Shown here one piece after another: positions 45,014 to 54,415 of a DNA stretch of 64,000 bases. Source of the DNA: Candidatus Thiocaldithrix dubininis (lineage in GTDB: Bacteria; Pseudomonadota; Gammaproteobacteria; Thiotrichales; Thiotrichaceae). The DNA lies in assembly GCA_029972135.1 (NCBI GenBank), contig CP124755.1, positions 2,851,001 through 2,915,000 of the forward strand, written 5' to 3'. Each line of letters opens with the position of its first letter. Within the stretch, counting starts at the first letter, position 1. The position numbers and the translations under genes were made by a program. Below the pieces are notes generated by a model. That model did not search any database and had not been told where the DNA came from. It saw only the letters and a list, made by a program, of their open reading frames with translations.

Positions 45014-46501
45014 TCATTGTTCAAATACCCATCGAAGAATGGCATCTTGGATGAGGCGACCACTACCGGGAGCTTCTGCCCCATTATGCTGAATCACAAT
45101 GACCATACGCTTACCCGAGCGCGTTAACATATACCCAGCAATGGCGGTTACATCTTTCAACGTGCCGGTTTTTAAGTGACTACGCCCTTTCATATCATCC
45201 CGATGAAAACGATGCGCCAATGTACCGTCTTCACCTAATAACGGCATAGAAGCCATAAACTCAGGCATATAAGGATCACGCCACGCTGTTTCCAGCAATT
45301 GCCCCAATTGTAAAGCGCTTACCCGCTCATTGCGTGATAAACCTGCGCCATTATCAATCACTAAGCCAGTGGTATTAATACCTTCATCCGCCAATAGTTG
45401 TAGAACAGCTTGCGCCCCTTTACTAGGGGTAGCAGGTTCACCGCCTATTTTTCCTCCAATACTTAGCAATAATTCACGCGCCATGACATTATTACTGTAT
45501 TTATTAATAAAGCGAATTTGTTCCCCTAGGGTACGTGACTCCAACGTATGTACTAATACATCACCTGCTTGCACCACACCTGTTTTTAAGCCACCTGTCA
45601 GCGTACCGCCTTGTGATTGCCATACATCCCGAAAAGCATTAAATACATGTTCCTCAGGTGAAGCAGAGGCCAAACGCATAATAAAATTTTTGCCGCAACC
45701 GCTAGAGTAACTGCCTGATACTTTAGCGTTATTTTGGGTAATAACAAACTTAGGTAGGTAATGTATTTTTTGGCAACCTCCACTAACATAACTGACATTA
45801 TTTTCAATATTTAAACGTGGATTTTGTGGAAACGAAATAATATTAACACGTTTATTAAAATCATCTGCTTCAAATAAAAAGCGTGTGCCCTGAAAATTAA
45901 ACATTAAAGCGGAAGGCAACGCATTATAAATCTTAGTCGGTTCATCATCGAAATTAGTGGCAGGCTCATTGGATAAATCAAAGTAACTATTATCCACAAC
46001 CAGATTACCGTGAATTTCGCGCAAACCTTTCAAGCGTAAATCATGCAACAATTGCCAAAACGATTCGTCTGTTAAAAATGGATCGCCGTAACCTTTTAAA
46101 ATTAAATCGCCAAGCAAAATGCCATCTTGTACCTGCCCTCGTATCCAAACTTGGGTTTTCCACGTCCAATTAGGGCCTAATAACTTTAACCCCGCCCATG
46201 TGGTTAATAGTTTCATGGTTGAAGCAGGATTACGCGGCACGCTTACGTTATGCACCACCAACGGCTTATCCGCGCTTAAATCACGCACATATACGCTTAA
46301 GTTAGCAGTGGGCGCTTTGGTTTCAGCAATTAAAGCTTGAATATTGTCTGGTAAACCTGCAATTGGCTGCTCTGCACGTACCAACGCTAATTCAGCCGGT
46401 TGCGGTGCGCCTACAGGAATACGCAAACCTGATTGCGCGTGTGCAATACCAATAAGGCTTAAGCTGAATAAGCCTAAACCCAACAAGAATTTATGATTCA
46501 T
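45014..46501 (-). CDS. dacB: D-alanyl-D-alanine carboxypeptidase/endopeptidase (PBP4 type)
   Basis: Periplasmic penicillin-binding protein of the S13 family that trims and cleaves peptidoglycan cross-links. 495 aa. Signal peptide ends near IGIAHA. Active-site motifs: SxxK as Ser94-Thr-Met-Lys97 (PASTMKLLT), SxN in KYSNNVMARE, and KTG in HLKTGTLKDV. A long insertion between the first two motifs (about 100-320) is typical of the family. Sits between trmO and tamA. Confidence 0.95.
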   Translation of the reverse strand: MNHKFLLGLGLFSLSLIGIAHAQSGLRIPVGAPQPAELALVRAEQPIAGLPDNIQALIAETKAPTANLSVYVRDLSADKPLVVHNVSVPRNPASTMKLLTTWAGLKLLGPNWTWKTQVWIRGQVQDGILLGDLILKGYGDPFLTDESFWQLLHDLRLKGLREIHGNLVVDNSYFDLSNEPATNFDDEPTKIYNALPSALMFNFQGTRFLFEADDFNKRVNIISFPQNPRLNIENNVSYVSGGCQKIHYLPKFVITQNNAKVSGSYSSGCGKNFIMRLASASPEEHVFNAFRDVWQSQGGTLTGGLKTGVVQAGDVLVHTLESRTLGEQIRFINKYSNNVMARELLLSIGGKIGGEPATPSKGAQAVLQLLADEGINTTGLVIDNGAGLSRNERVSALQLGQLLETAWRDPYMPEFMASMPLLGEDGTLAHRFHRDDMKGRSHLKTGTLKDVTAIAGYMLTRSGKRMVIVIQHNGAEAPGSGRLIQDAILRWVFEQ

Positions 46502-46542
46502 TACCTAAGAATTAGCCCAAAATAACATCAATGTAACAACCC

Positions 46543-47250
46543 TCAAATCGCATCCAGTACTAACACATGAATGCCTGTAGCGTTGTATTCCCATTTCAAA
46601 TCAAAATCATATAAACGCATGGCATAAACTCGAGGCACGTTCGTTGTCTGTTGATACGACGGACGTGGATCTTGCTGCAAAATTTGCGTAATTAAACGCT
46701 GTACATCTACACCCCATTGCGCTTGTTTATGCTGACATTGTTGTAATGCTAACGCAGTAAAGCTGACTGCTTGAAGAACGGCGGGCGCTTCATTCGCAAA
46801 ACCTGCCGTAGCCTGTGGCACAGCATCGGCATACGGAATATAAGGCTTAATATCCAATATTGGTGTGCCATCCAATAAATCACAGCCTTGTAACTCTAAG
46901 CGAATCGTGCCGTTTTGAATATTAATAGATGTTAATGCCGCCACCGATAAACCAATCGGATTCGGGCGGAATGTAGAGCGTGTTGCAAATACACCTAAGC
47001 GCTTATTACCACCCAAGCGCGGCGGGCGCACCGTCGGATGCCAGCCTTGTTGTTGCGTGGCATGAAAGACAAAAATAAGCCAAATATGTGAAAATTGCGT
47101 TAAGCCGCGAACGGTATCCGCCTGATTAAAGGGAGGTGTTAGTGTCAAACTCGCCCGCGCTTCGGTCACTAAACCCGGCTGGCGAGGAATACCAAATTTT
47201 TCCTTATAGCAGGACTGAATAAAGCCGATTGGCTGAAATTGAAATTGCAT
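46543..47250 (-). CDS. trmO: tRNA (t6A37) N6-methyltransferase TrmO (TsaA family)
   Basis: Methylates the N6-threonylcarbamoyladenosine at position 37 of ANN-decoding tRNA-Thr, using SAM through a beta-barrel fold. 235 aa: FQFQPIGFIQSCYKEKFGIP and RQPGLV at the N-terminus, LTQFSHIWLIFVFH, RPPRLGGNKRLGVFATRSTF, RPNPIGLSVAAL and LDIKPYIPYADA, all conserved TsaA motifs. A -10-like TACAAT at 47278-47283 (minus strand) just after the algR terminator may start its own transcript. Confidence 0.95.
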   Translation of the reverse strand: MQFQFQPIGFIQSCYKEKFGIPRQPGLVTEARASLTLTPPFNQADTVRGLTQFSHIWLIFVFHATQQQGWHPTVRPPRLGGNKRLGVFATRSTFRPNPIGLSVAALTSINIQNGTIRLELQGCDLLDGTPILDIKPYIPYADAVPQATAGFANEAPAVLQAVSFTALALQQCQHKQAQWGVDVQRLITQILQQDPRPSYQQTTNVPRVYAMRLYDFDLKWEYNATGIHVLVLDAI

Positions 47251-47300
47251 AATGACTCAAAACCCGCGTAAGCCCGCATTGTACCTGAATCATTCATACC

Positions 47301-47337
47301 GAAAAAAGCGCCCTTAACATTAAAAACTGATAAGGGC
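47301..47337 (-). terminator. intrinsic terminator after algR
   Basis: GCCCTTA (47310-47316) pairs with TAAGGGC (47331-47337) around a 14-base loop; on the minus strand a GC then six T follow. It lies 80 bp past the algR stop and 50 bp before trmO. Confidence 0.75.
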
Positions 47338-47416
47338 TTAAAGAGAAGCAAGTGTGTAGAAAGTAGCGCTATCCGTGAGGGATAAACGCCACTTGAGATC
47401 AAGACGTTAAAGCAAC

Positions 47417-48163
47417 TTAGCGATTCCGTACAAAACGACGTACTTCAGCTAAGTGGCGGCGACTAACTTCCAGTTGATCTTTGACATTATCTAAAATCAC
47501 TTGAGTACGCCCTACTGACGATTTAGATAAGCCTGAAATTGCAGACTTAGAAACCAACGCATTGCGGTGAATACGAATAAAACGATCTGATAAATCGGTT
47601 TCTAAGGATTTCAACGATTCTTCAATAATTACTTCGCCTTTTTTGTGGCGCACCGTTACATATTTTTGGTCAGCTTGGAAGTAAACCACATCCTCAATCG
47701 GAATCAGTTCTAAATTTCCACGCATCCGCGCACAAATGTGTTTACGAGCCATCGAACGATTCCCTTCCCGGTTCTCCAGCGCTTCTAAACGTTGCGCACG
47801 GTTTAATGAACGGGCTTGTTCCAGACTTTGTAATAATTGTTCTTGTCTAATCGGTTTCATAAGATACCCTGTTGCTTTTGTTGAAAACGCTTCTAAAGCA
47901 TATTCACCATACGCTGTGGTGAATATTACGGCTGGTGGTGTATCCATACCTGACAAATGACGAGCGGCTTCTAGACCGTCCATCGCAGGCATTGAAATAT
48001 CCATCAACACAATATCTGGTGTATGGCGTTCCGCCATCATGATTGCTTCCACTCCATCCTCGGCTTCCGCACAGACGACATATTCCGCCTGATTGGCTAA
48101 TAAGCCTTTAATACGCTCGCGGGCATATTCCTCATCATCAACAATCAAAACTTTGAGTGACAT
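47417..48163 (-). CDS. algR: LytTR-family response regulator AlgR
   Basis: 248 aa. Receiver domain (1-120) with acidic Asp9/Asp10 and phosphoacceptor Asp55 (VLMDISMPAMDG), and Lys in TGYLMKPIR. C-terminal LytTR DNA-binding domain (about 145-245): EDVVYFQADQKYVTVRHKKG, SDRFIRIHRNALVSKSAISG and QLEVSRRHLAEVRRFV. In Pseudomonas the equivalent controls alginate and type IV pilus genes. It follows algZ by 8 bp. Confidence 0.93.
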   Translation of the reverse strand: MSLKVLIVDDEEYARERIKGLLANQAEYVVCAEAEDGVEAIMMAERHTPDIVLMDISMPAMDGLEAARHLSGMDTPPAVIFTTAYGEYALEAFSTKATGYLMKPIRQEQLLQSLEQARSLNRAQRLEALENREGNRSMARKHICARMRGNLELIPIEDVVYFQADQKYVTVRHKKGEVIIEESLKSLETDLSDRFIRIHRNALVSKSAISGLSKSSVGRTQVILDNVKDQLEVSRRHLAEVRRFVRNR

Positions 48164-48171
48164 AATTCTTC

Positions 48172-49218
48172 TTACTCCTTAGGAATGGAAAACGAGACAC
48201 GGTACTGCTGGGCACTTTTTTGTATTCTCAAATTAGCCCGGTCTCCATAAGCCAGCTTTAAACGATCCACCATATTTTCTTGTGCAATATGATTGCCTTT
48301 CTGGTGCGTGCTGACGCCTTCGGGCGGGAGTGGGTTGGTGATAGACACGTCCAAGTGATCACCCGCATCATACAAACTGATACCTAACAAGCCACCATCC
48401 TTGCGTGGCTGGATGCCATGATAAATAGCGTTTTCCACTAGAGGTTGCAGTAACAACGGTGGAATTGGCATATCCATCGGTAAAGAATTACGATCCATGT
48501 CCCAAGCTATCGTCAAACGCCGAGGGCCAAGCCGCAATCCTTCCATCCGTAAGTAACGTATAGTCAAATCCAGCTCTTCTTGCAGACTGATTCTTGACCT
48601 ACGGTCGAGAGTCGTTCGCATAATGTCGGCTAAATCTAGAATGGCATCTTCCGCACGTTGCGGTTCTTTATGCACCAAATGTGCAATAGTATTTAGACTA
48701 TTAAATAAAAAATGGGGACGCATTCTAGATTGCAACGCGCTGTATTTCGCTTCGGAATCTGCCTCAACGGTAGCTTCCCACTGATGCTGTATGTAAAAGT
48801 AACGTAATGCGACCAACGATATGCCTAAACCAATGATTAAATTTTTTAGAACGAACAACATATCTTGGTAAAATTTGTTCTCGGTTTCGACCGCAGGTTT
48901 TAAAATATTAATGCCTAAAAAAGAAGCCATTAATATAAAACTTGCAACGACCACTAACACAATTACTGTGGTTTTTGTCACCGAGGGTGTATGCATTAAT
49001 TTACTAATAAAACAAATGCTCAGGGTAGAGGCTAACGCCACCCATTGCACAAACAATGAATGTAAACCTAAGGCGGTTGGGAAACTGCTTAACTCTTTTG
49101 TGGCGGCTAATGCCAAAATTATCGCAATCAATTCTGCTATGAGAATTACGCGTAATAAGGTTTTAGCTCCACACAAATTAGGTAAATAACCTAATGTTTT
49201 TCCATTATATGACGGCAT
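48172..49218 (-). CDS. algZ: membrane sensor histidine kinase AlgZ (LytS-like)
   Basis: 348 aa. Four hydrophobic helices in the first 140 residues, then the HisKA_7TM/His_kinase-type core LQSRMRPHFLFNSLNTIAHL with His169, and the N-box LLLQPLVENAIYHGI. The expected glycine-rich G-box, normally like GxGIALxN, reads GNHIAQENM, so ATP binding may be altered or regulated; Pseudomonas AlgZ is also described as atypical. It diverges from argH across 237 bp and is paired with algR. Confidence 0.9.
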   Translation of the reverse strand: MPSYNGKTLGYLPNLCGAKTLLRVILIAELIAIILALAATKELSSFPTALGLHSLFVQWVALASTLSICFISKLMHTPSVTKTTVIVLVVVASFILMASFLGINILKPAVETENKFYQDMLFVLKNLIIGLGISLVALRYFYIQHQWEATVEADSEAKYSALQSRMRPHFLFNSLNTIAHLVHKEPQRAEDAILDLADIMRTTLDRRSRISLQEELDLTIRYLRMEGLRLGPRRLTIAWDMDRNSLPMDMPIPPLLLQPLVENAIYHGIQPRKDGGLLGISLYDAGDHLDVSITNPLPPEGVSTHQKGNHIAQENMVDRLKLAYGDRANLRIQKSAQQYRVSFSIPKE

Positions 49219-49238
49219 TTTTTGCTCTCAATCAGGGG

Positions 49239-49247
49239 TATATAACA
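49239..49247 (-). promoter_or_regulatory. possible extended -10 element for algZ
   Basis: Minus strand TGTTATATA (TGn plus TATATA), about 20 bp before the algZ start. No clear -35 is visible. The rest of the 237-bp argH-algZ gap holds nothing else that I can assign beyond a small CCTGC/GCAGG hairpin near 49311-49324. Confidence 0.35.
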
Positions 49248-49455
49248 TTGATTTCAATGCTAGAATCCTGACCCAGTCTAAATACATTTATAGTTTTTGT
49301 TATTTCCTGACCTGCTTTAGCAGGTTGAGCCCAGTTTTTAACTGCTTATTGTTTTATCCTTGCCCTCTCAAGAAGGCTGCGTTTTTAATTCTTCCACAAT
49401 GTGTTAATGTCTGGCAACTTCTTTTAACAACCTGATGAAAATTCAACATTAACTC

Positions 49456-50856
49456 ATGAGCGATCAGCAACCAGATAGCGTTAAGGATAAACCTTGGGGT
49501 GGCCGTTTTAGCGAATCCACCGATGCCTTTGTTGAAGAATTTACCGCCTCCATTAACTTTGACAAGCGTCTTTATAAGCATGATATACAAGGCTCACGTG
49601 CCCATGCGCAGATGCTTGGCAAAGTGGGTATATTGAACAACAATGAAGTTGAACAAATCCTTAGCGGGCTTGATGCTATTGAAAAAATGGCAGACAACGG
49701 TGAATTAGAATGGAAAGTCTCGTTAGAAGATGTGCATATGAATATCGAAGCACGTCTAACAGATCGCATTGGTATCGCTGGAAAAAAACTGCATACCGGG
49801 CGTTCACGCAATGACCAAGTTGCCACCGATGTACGTTTATGGTTACGTGAGCAAGTAGACGGTATTAGCCATGAATTACGCCGCCTACAACGCGCCTTGG
49901 TCGAAGTCGCCGAACGCGAAGTGGATACTATTTTACCCGGCTTTACTCACTTACAAGTTGCACAACCGATTACCTTTGGGCATCACATGCTAGCATGGTT
50001 TGAAATGCTGCAACGCGATTGGGAACGCTTACAAGATTGTCGGAAACGGATTAATGTTATGCCGTTAGGGGCTGCCGCATTAGCAGGTACAACCTATCCG
50101 ATTGATAGGGATTACACGGCTCAATTATTAGGCTTTGATCGCCCTGCACGTAATTCCTTAGATGCGGTCAGTGATCGGGATTTTGCGATTGAATTTAATG
50201 CAGCCGCTGCCTTAATCATGATGCATTTATCACGTTTTTCTGAAGAATTGATTATTTGGACATCCGCACAGTTTGATTTCATTCGCTTGCCTGATCGCTT
50301 CTGTACTGGCTCATCTATTATGCCGCAGAAGAAAAATCCGGATGTACCCGAATTAGTGCGTGGCAAGAGTGGGCGGGTGTTTGGGCATTTATTTGCATTA
50401 CTCACATTAATGAAAAGTCAGCCCTTGGCTTACAACAAAGATAACCAAGAAGACAAAGAGCCGCTATTTGATACGGTGGATACCTTGTTAGGCAGTTTGC
50501 GGGCATTTGCCGATATGATGCCACACGTACAACCGAAGAAAGACAAAATGCGGCAAGCTGCGATGCAAGGCTTCTCAACCGCTACTGACTTAGCCGATTA
50601 TTTAGTGCGTAAAGGCTTACCCTTCCGTGATGCACATGAAGTCGTAGGCAAAGCCGTGGCGTTGGGGGTGGCAACACAGCGTGATTTAAGCGCCATGACT
50701 TTAGGCGAATTACAGAGCTTCTCTAGCGTTATTGAAGAAGATGTATTTACCGTGTTAACCCTAGAAGGGTCAGTCGCCGCGCGTGACCATTTAGGGGGTA
50801 CAGCACCCAATCAAGTCCGCAAACAAGTTGAAATTGCCAAGCAATTAATTGCTTAA
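49456..50856 (+). CDS. argH: argininosuccinate lyase
   Basis: Splits argininosuccinate into arginine and fumarate, the last arginine-synthesis step. 466 aa, aspartase/fumarase superfamily. The start region is [20 protein letters not shown]. The three conserved blocks are [32 protein letters not shown] and the catalytic-loop signature [15 protein letters not shown]. No good ribosome-binding site is visible before ATG 49456; the start is supported by family alignment only. Divergent from algZ, convergent with lspA. Confidence 0.97.
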   Translation: MSDQQPDSVKDKPWGGRFSESTDAFVEEFTASINFDKRLYKHDIQGSRAHAQMLGKVGILNNNEVEQILSGLDAIEKMADNGELEWKVSLEDVHMNIEARLTDRIGIAGKKLHTGRSRNDQVATDVRLWLREQVDGISHELRRLQRALVEVAEREVDTILPGFTHLQVAQPITFGHHMLAWFEMLQRDWERLQDCRKRINVMPLGAAALAGTTYPIDRDYTAQLLGFDRPARNSLDAVSDRDFAIEFNAAAALIMMHLSRFSEELIIWTSAQFDFIRLPDRFCTGSSIMPQKKNPDVPELVRGKSGRVFGHLFALLTLMKSQPLAYNKDNQEDKEPLFDTVDTLLGSLRAFADMMPHVQPKKDKMRQAAMQGFSTATDLADYLVRKGLPFRDAHEVVGKAVALGVATQRDLSAMTLGELQSFSSVIEEDVFTVLTLEGSVAARDHLGGTAPNQVRKQVEIAKQLIA

Positions 50857-50861
50857 CTAAC

Positions 50862-50885
50862 AAAGGGGCTAATTGCCCCTTTTTT
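50862..50885. terminator. bidirectional terminator between argH and lspA
   Basis: AAAGGGGC (50862-50869), 5-base loop, GCCCCTTT (50875-50882), then TTT on the plus strand; on the minus strand the stem is followed by TTTGTT. It serves argH and probably also the convergent ileS-lspA unit. Confidence 0.88.
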
Positions 50886-50901
50886 GTGGATTTAGCGTGT
50901 A

Positions 50902-51429
50902 TTATTCAAATTGGTCTGATTTGAAAATGCTTAAAAATACTAAGATACCTGCCCCCACAGTAATGGCAATATCAGCAACATTAAACGTGGCAAAATGGTA
51001 ATTCTCTTGCATAAAGGGAATATCAAAGTAAATATCAATAAAATCAATTACTTTTCCATAAAGCAAGCGATCAATTAAATTGCCAATCGCGCCACCCAAG
51101 ACCAAACTTAAGCCGACGGCAACCCACGTTTGATTACGGCGTAACTTACGCAACCAGCCAATAATGAAAATACTGACGGCAATGGCCAAAATGGCAAATA
51201 GCCAACGTTGTGCTCCGCCTAAATTCGCCAGAAAACTAAAAGCCGCGCCTTCGTTATAGGCTAGCGTTAAATTGAAATGCGGAAATACTTCGACCGGTAC
51301 ACCAAATTCTAAATTGGCTTCTGCCATCCATTTGGTTAATTGATCAACCGCAATTACCACCGCAGATAGCCATAACCAACCCAACATGCCGTGCTGTGCC
51401 GACTCAGAAAGCGAACGAAAACTACGCAT
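50902..51429 (-). CDS. lspA: lipoprotein signal peptidase (signal peptidase II)
   Basis: Inner-membrane aspartic protease that removes lipoprotein signal peptides. 175 aa from [20 protein letters not shown], with four hydrophobic helices. The catalytic aspartates are Asp129 ([11 protein letters not shown]) and Asp153 ([11 protein letters not shown]); [10 protein letters not shown] is conserved. A longer frame (43 extra residues) would lie inside ileS and is rejected. ATG 51429 overlaps the ileS stop by eight bases. Confidence 0.96.
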   Translation of the reverse strand: MRSFRSLSESAQHGMLGWLWLSAVVIAVDQLTKWMAEANLEFGVPVEVFPHFNLTLAYNEGAAFSFLANLGGAQRWLFAILAIAVSIFIIGWLRKLRRNQTWVAVGLSLVLGGAIGNLIDRLLYGKVIDFIDIYFDIPFMQENYHFATFNVADIAITVGAGILVFLSIFKSDQFE

Positions 51430-54229
51430 ACTGTCGAACCTCACCCGCTCCTTCAATATTTTCAATACAGCGACCGCATAACTCCGGATGTTCGCTGTAT
51501 GAACCAACATCGGCGCGATGATGCCAACAACGTACACATTTTTGCGCACTTGCTGCACCTACTTTAACCCACAAGTTTTCCATCACTTCCACTGCACCTT
51601 CCGGTTTAGCGCTTACATCATGTAAACGAGCATCTGAGGTAATGAATACAAAGCGTAATTCATCGCCTAACTTAGTTAATGCGTTGCTGCCTTGAGCCTG
51701 TGGATAATACAAATCCACCTCTGCCTCTAAACTAGCACCAATAACACCTGCCACGCGTAACGCTTCTAATTGCTTAGAGACTAATTCACGCACTGTAAAA
51801 ATATAATTCCACTCATTCGCCGAAATACTATCATTGGCATTCAAACCAAATAAGCCATCATACCACTCGGTAAATAACACCATTGCTGGCTTTTCACCGG
51901 GTAAATGCGACCAAATTTCCTCGGCGGTAAAGCTTAGGATGGGATACATCCAGCGCACCATTGCATTTAAAATATGCCAAGCAGCGGTCTGGGCAGAACG
52001 CCGCCCTACACTATTGGCTTGCATGGTGTATTGCCGATCCTTGGTAATATCCAAAAATAAGCTACCTAATTCTACCGTACAAAAATTTTGTAATTCCTGT
52101 GCAATCAAATGGAACTGGAAACGATCATACGCTGACAAAATACGGGCTTGCGTTTGCGCAGCTTGATCGACAATCCAACGATCTAACGCCAACATATCGC
52201 TAGGCGCGACCACATCTGTTGCTGGATTAAAATCATTTAAATTCGACAGCAGAAAGCGTGAGGTATTGCGAATGCGGCGATAAGCATCCGCCGTCCGTTT
52301 CAGAATTTCATCAGAAACCGACATTTCTTTGCTGTAGTCAGTGGATGCCACCCATAAGCGCAAAATATCAGCGCCCAGTTTATTGGTAACCGCTTGCGGC
52401 TCGACGATATTGCCCTTGGATTTGGACATTTTCTCGCCTTTTTCATCCACCGCAAAACCATGCGTTAATACGGTACGATACGGTGCTTCGCCGCGTGTCC
52501 CAATCGCACTGAGCAAAGACGATTGAAACCAACCACGATGTTGATCCGAGCCTTCTAAATATACATCTGCGGGAAATCTTAATTCAGGGCGACGCTCTAA
52601 TACCGCCGCATGCGTAACACCCGAATCAAACCACACATCTAAGGTGTCTTGTACTTTATCGTACTGAGACGCATCTGCACCTAATAATTCTGCGGGCTGT
52701 AGTTTAAACCACGCATCAATACCTTCTTGTTCAATGCGTTGTGCGGCGGCTTCAATCAATTCAGCCGTTTGTGGGTGTAACTCGCCGGTTTCTTTATGTA
52801 CAAATAAAGCAATTGGCACACCCCACGTCCGTTGCCGTGAAATACACCAATCGGGGCGATTTGCTACCATGCCCTCAATTCGAGCTTTACCCCAATCCGG
52901 TACCCACTTCACGCCTTGAATTGCATCTAACGCTTGGCTACGTAAGCCATTTTGCTCAAGGCTAATAAACCATTGTGGCGTTGCACGGAAAATAAGCGGG
53001 GTTTTATGCCGCCAACAATGCGGGTAACTGTGACGTAATTTATCCGCGTGTAATAACTTACCGTGTTCGCGCAACACTTCTAACACATGTGGATTGGCCG
53101 TATGTACCGATTCGCCCGCAAACAATTCTGTATTAGGTAGAAATGTACCATCACCGGCTACGGGATTATCCACTGCCAAGTCATAACGCTTACCGACCAC
53201 ATAGTCTTCTTGACCATGCCCCGGTGCAGTATGCACAGCGCCTGTGCCTGCGTCAGTGGTAACGTGTTCACCTAAAATGACAGGCACTTGACGCGCATAA
53301 AACGGATGCTGTAACTGCAAACCTTCTAAAGCTGCGCCATTAAAACGCGTGACTACTGCATAATCGGTTATACCTGCGCGTTGCATGACCGATTCATACA
53401 AGGCTTCAGCTAAAATTAAATGCTCATCACCGGTTTGCACTAACACATACGTTAGTTCTGGATTCAAGGCAACCGCTTGGTTCGCTGGTAATGTCCACGG
53501 CGTGGTTGTCCAAATCACTACCGATACATTAGCTTTATTCGCAGCGTCTGGTACACGTTTGGCTAAATCGTCGGTGTCCACGACACTAAAACGTACATCA
53601 ATTGAAAATGAGGTTTTATCCGCATATTCAACTTCGGCTTCTGCTAACGCAGAACCGCAATCGGTACACCAATGCACAGGCTTCGCACCCTTATGCAAAT
53701 GTCCATTGGTCACAATCCGTCCTAAGGCTCGCACAATATCCGCTTCGGTTTGGTAGTTCATGGTCAGATAAGGGTTATCCCAATCGCCCAATACCCCTAA
53801 ACGTTTGAAATCTTTACGCTGTAAATCCACTTGTTCGGCTGCGTAAGCGCGGCATTCTTTACGAAACTCAAACGCATCCACTTTAACGCCTGCTTTACCC
53901 ACTTTCGCTTCTACTTTTAATTCAATGGGTAAACCGTGGCAATCCCAACCGGGTACATACGGTGCATCAAAGCCACTTAAGGTTTTACTTTTGACAATGA
54001 TATCTTTCAGCACTTTATTAACCGCATGCCCAATATGAATACTGCCATTTGCATAAGGTGGTCCATCATGCAAGATAAATTTAGGGCGTCCAGCGGCAAA
54101 TTCACGTAATTGATGATAGACTCGCGCGTTTTCCCATTGGGTAAGCATGGCAGGCTCGCGCTTGGCTAAATCGCCACGCATAGGAAAATCCGTGGTGGGC
54201 AAGTTAAGGGTATGCTTGTAATCCGTCAT
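51422..54229 (-). CDS. ileS: isoleucyl-tRNA synthetase
   Basis: 935 aa class I synthetase. The HIGH motif is in [18 protein letters not shown] near residue 65, the KMSKS motif is in [12 protein letters not shown], and the CP1 editing domain includes the [14 protein letters not shown] region. The C-terminal zinc finger [12 protein letters not shown]...CGRC is complete. Two close ATGs exist: 54229 ([11 protein letters not shown]) has AGGA six bases upstream, the one two codons earlier none. ribF, often upstream, is absent; fkpB and ispH, often after lspA, are also absent. Confidence 0.98.
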   Translation of the reverse strand: MTDYKHTLNLPTTDFPMRGDLAKREPAMLTQWENARVYHQLREFAAGRPKFILHDGPPYANGSIHIGHAVNKVLKDIIVKSKTLSGFDAPYVPGWDCHGLPIELKVEAKVGKAGVKVDAFEFRKECRAYAAEQVDLQRKDFKRLGVLGDWDNPYLTMNYQTEADIVRALGRIVTNGHLHKGAKPVHWCTDCGSALAEAEVEYADKTSFSIDVRFSVVDTDDLAKRVPDAANKANVSVVIWTTTPWTLPANQAVALNPELTYVLVQTGDEHLILAEALYESVMQRAGITDYAVVTRFNGAALEGLQLQHPFYARQVPVILGEHVTTDAGTGAVHTAPGHGQEDYVVGKRYDLAVDNPVAGDGTFLPNTELFAGESVHTANPHVLEVLREHGKLLHADKLRHSYPHCWRHKTPLIFRATPQWFISLEQNGLRSQALDAIQGVKWVPDWGKARIEGMVANRPDWCISRQRTWGVPIALFVHKETGELHPQTAELIEAAAQRIEQEGIDAWFKLQPAELLGADASQYDKVQDTLDVWFDSGVTHAAVLERRPELRFPADVYLEGSDQHRGWFQSSLLSAIGTRGEAPYRTVLTHGFAVDEKGEKMSKSKGNIVEPQAVTNKLGADILRLWVASTDYSKEMSVSDEILKRTADAYRRIRNTSRFLLSNLNDFNPATDVVAPSDMLALDRWIVDQAAQTQARILSAYDRFQFHLIAQELQNFCTVELGSLFLDITKDRQYTMQANSVGRRSAQTAAWHILNAMVRWMYPILSFTAEEIWSHLPGEKPAMVLFTEWYDGLFGLNANDSISANEWNYIFTVRELVSKQLEALRVAGVIGASLEAEVDLYYPQAQGSNALTKLGDELRFVFITSDARLHDVSAKPEGAVEVMENLWVKVGAASAQKCVRCWHHRADVGSYSEHPELCGRCIENIEGAGEVRQYA

Positions 54230-54415
54230 TGTCATTCCTGGTCATATTTCACAGGCGATTCCCTGCATTTAAACGCAACAGAGAATAGCAATTTTTTAGG
54301 GAAAACCGATAGAGTTAAAGTACTTTAAAGCTAGATTAAGATTTCAGATATAATCTTTTCCGATACTTAAAGATCAGTTCCTAGGGCAATCATTATTTTA
54401 TAAGGGTACTCTCGC

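Noticed and set aside
43798..45710. Plus-strand frames opposite tamA and dacB (109 and 126 aa)
   Set aside because: Composition follows the antisense of real genes; no start signals or domains.
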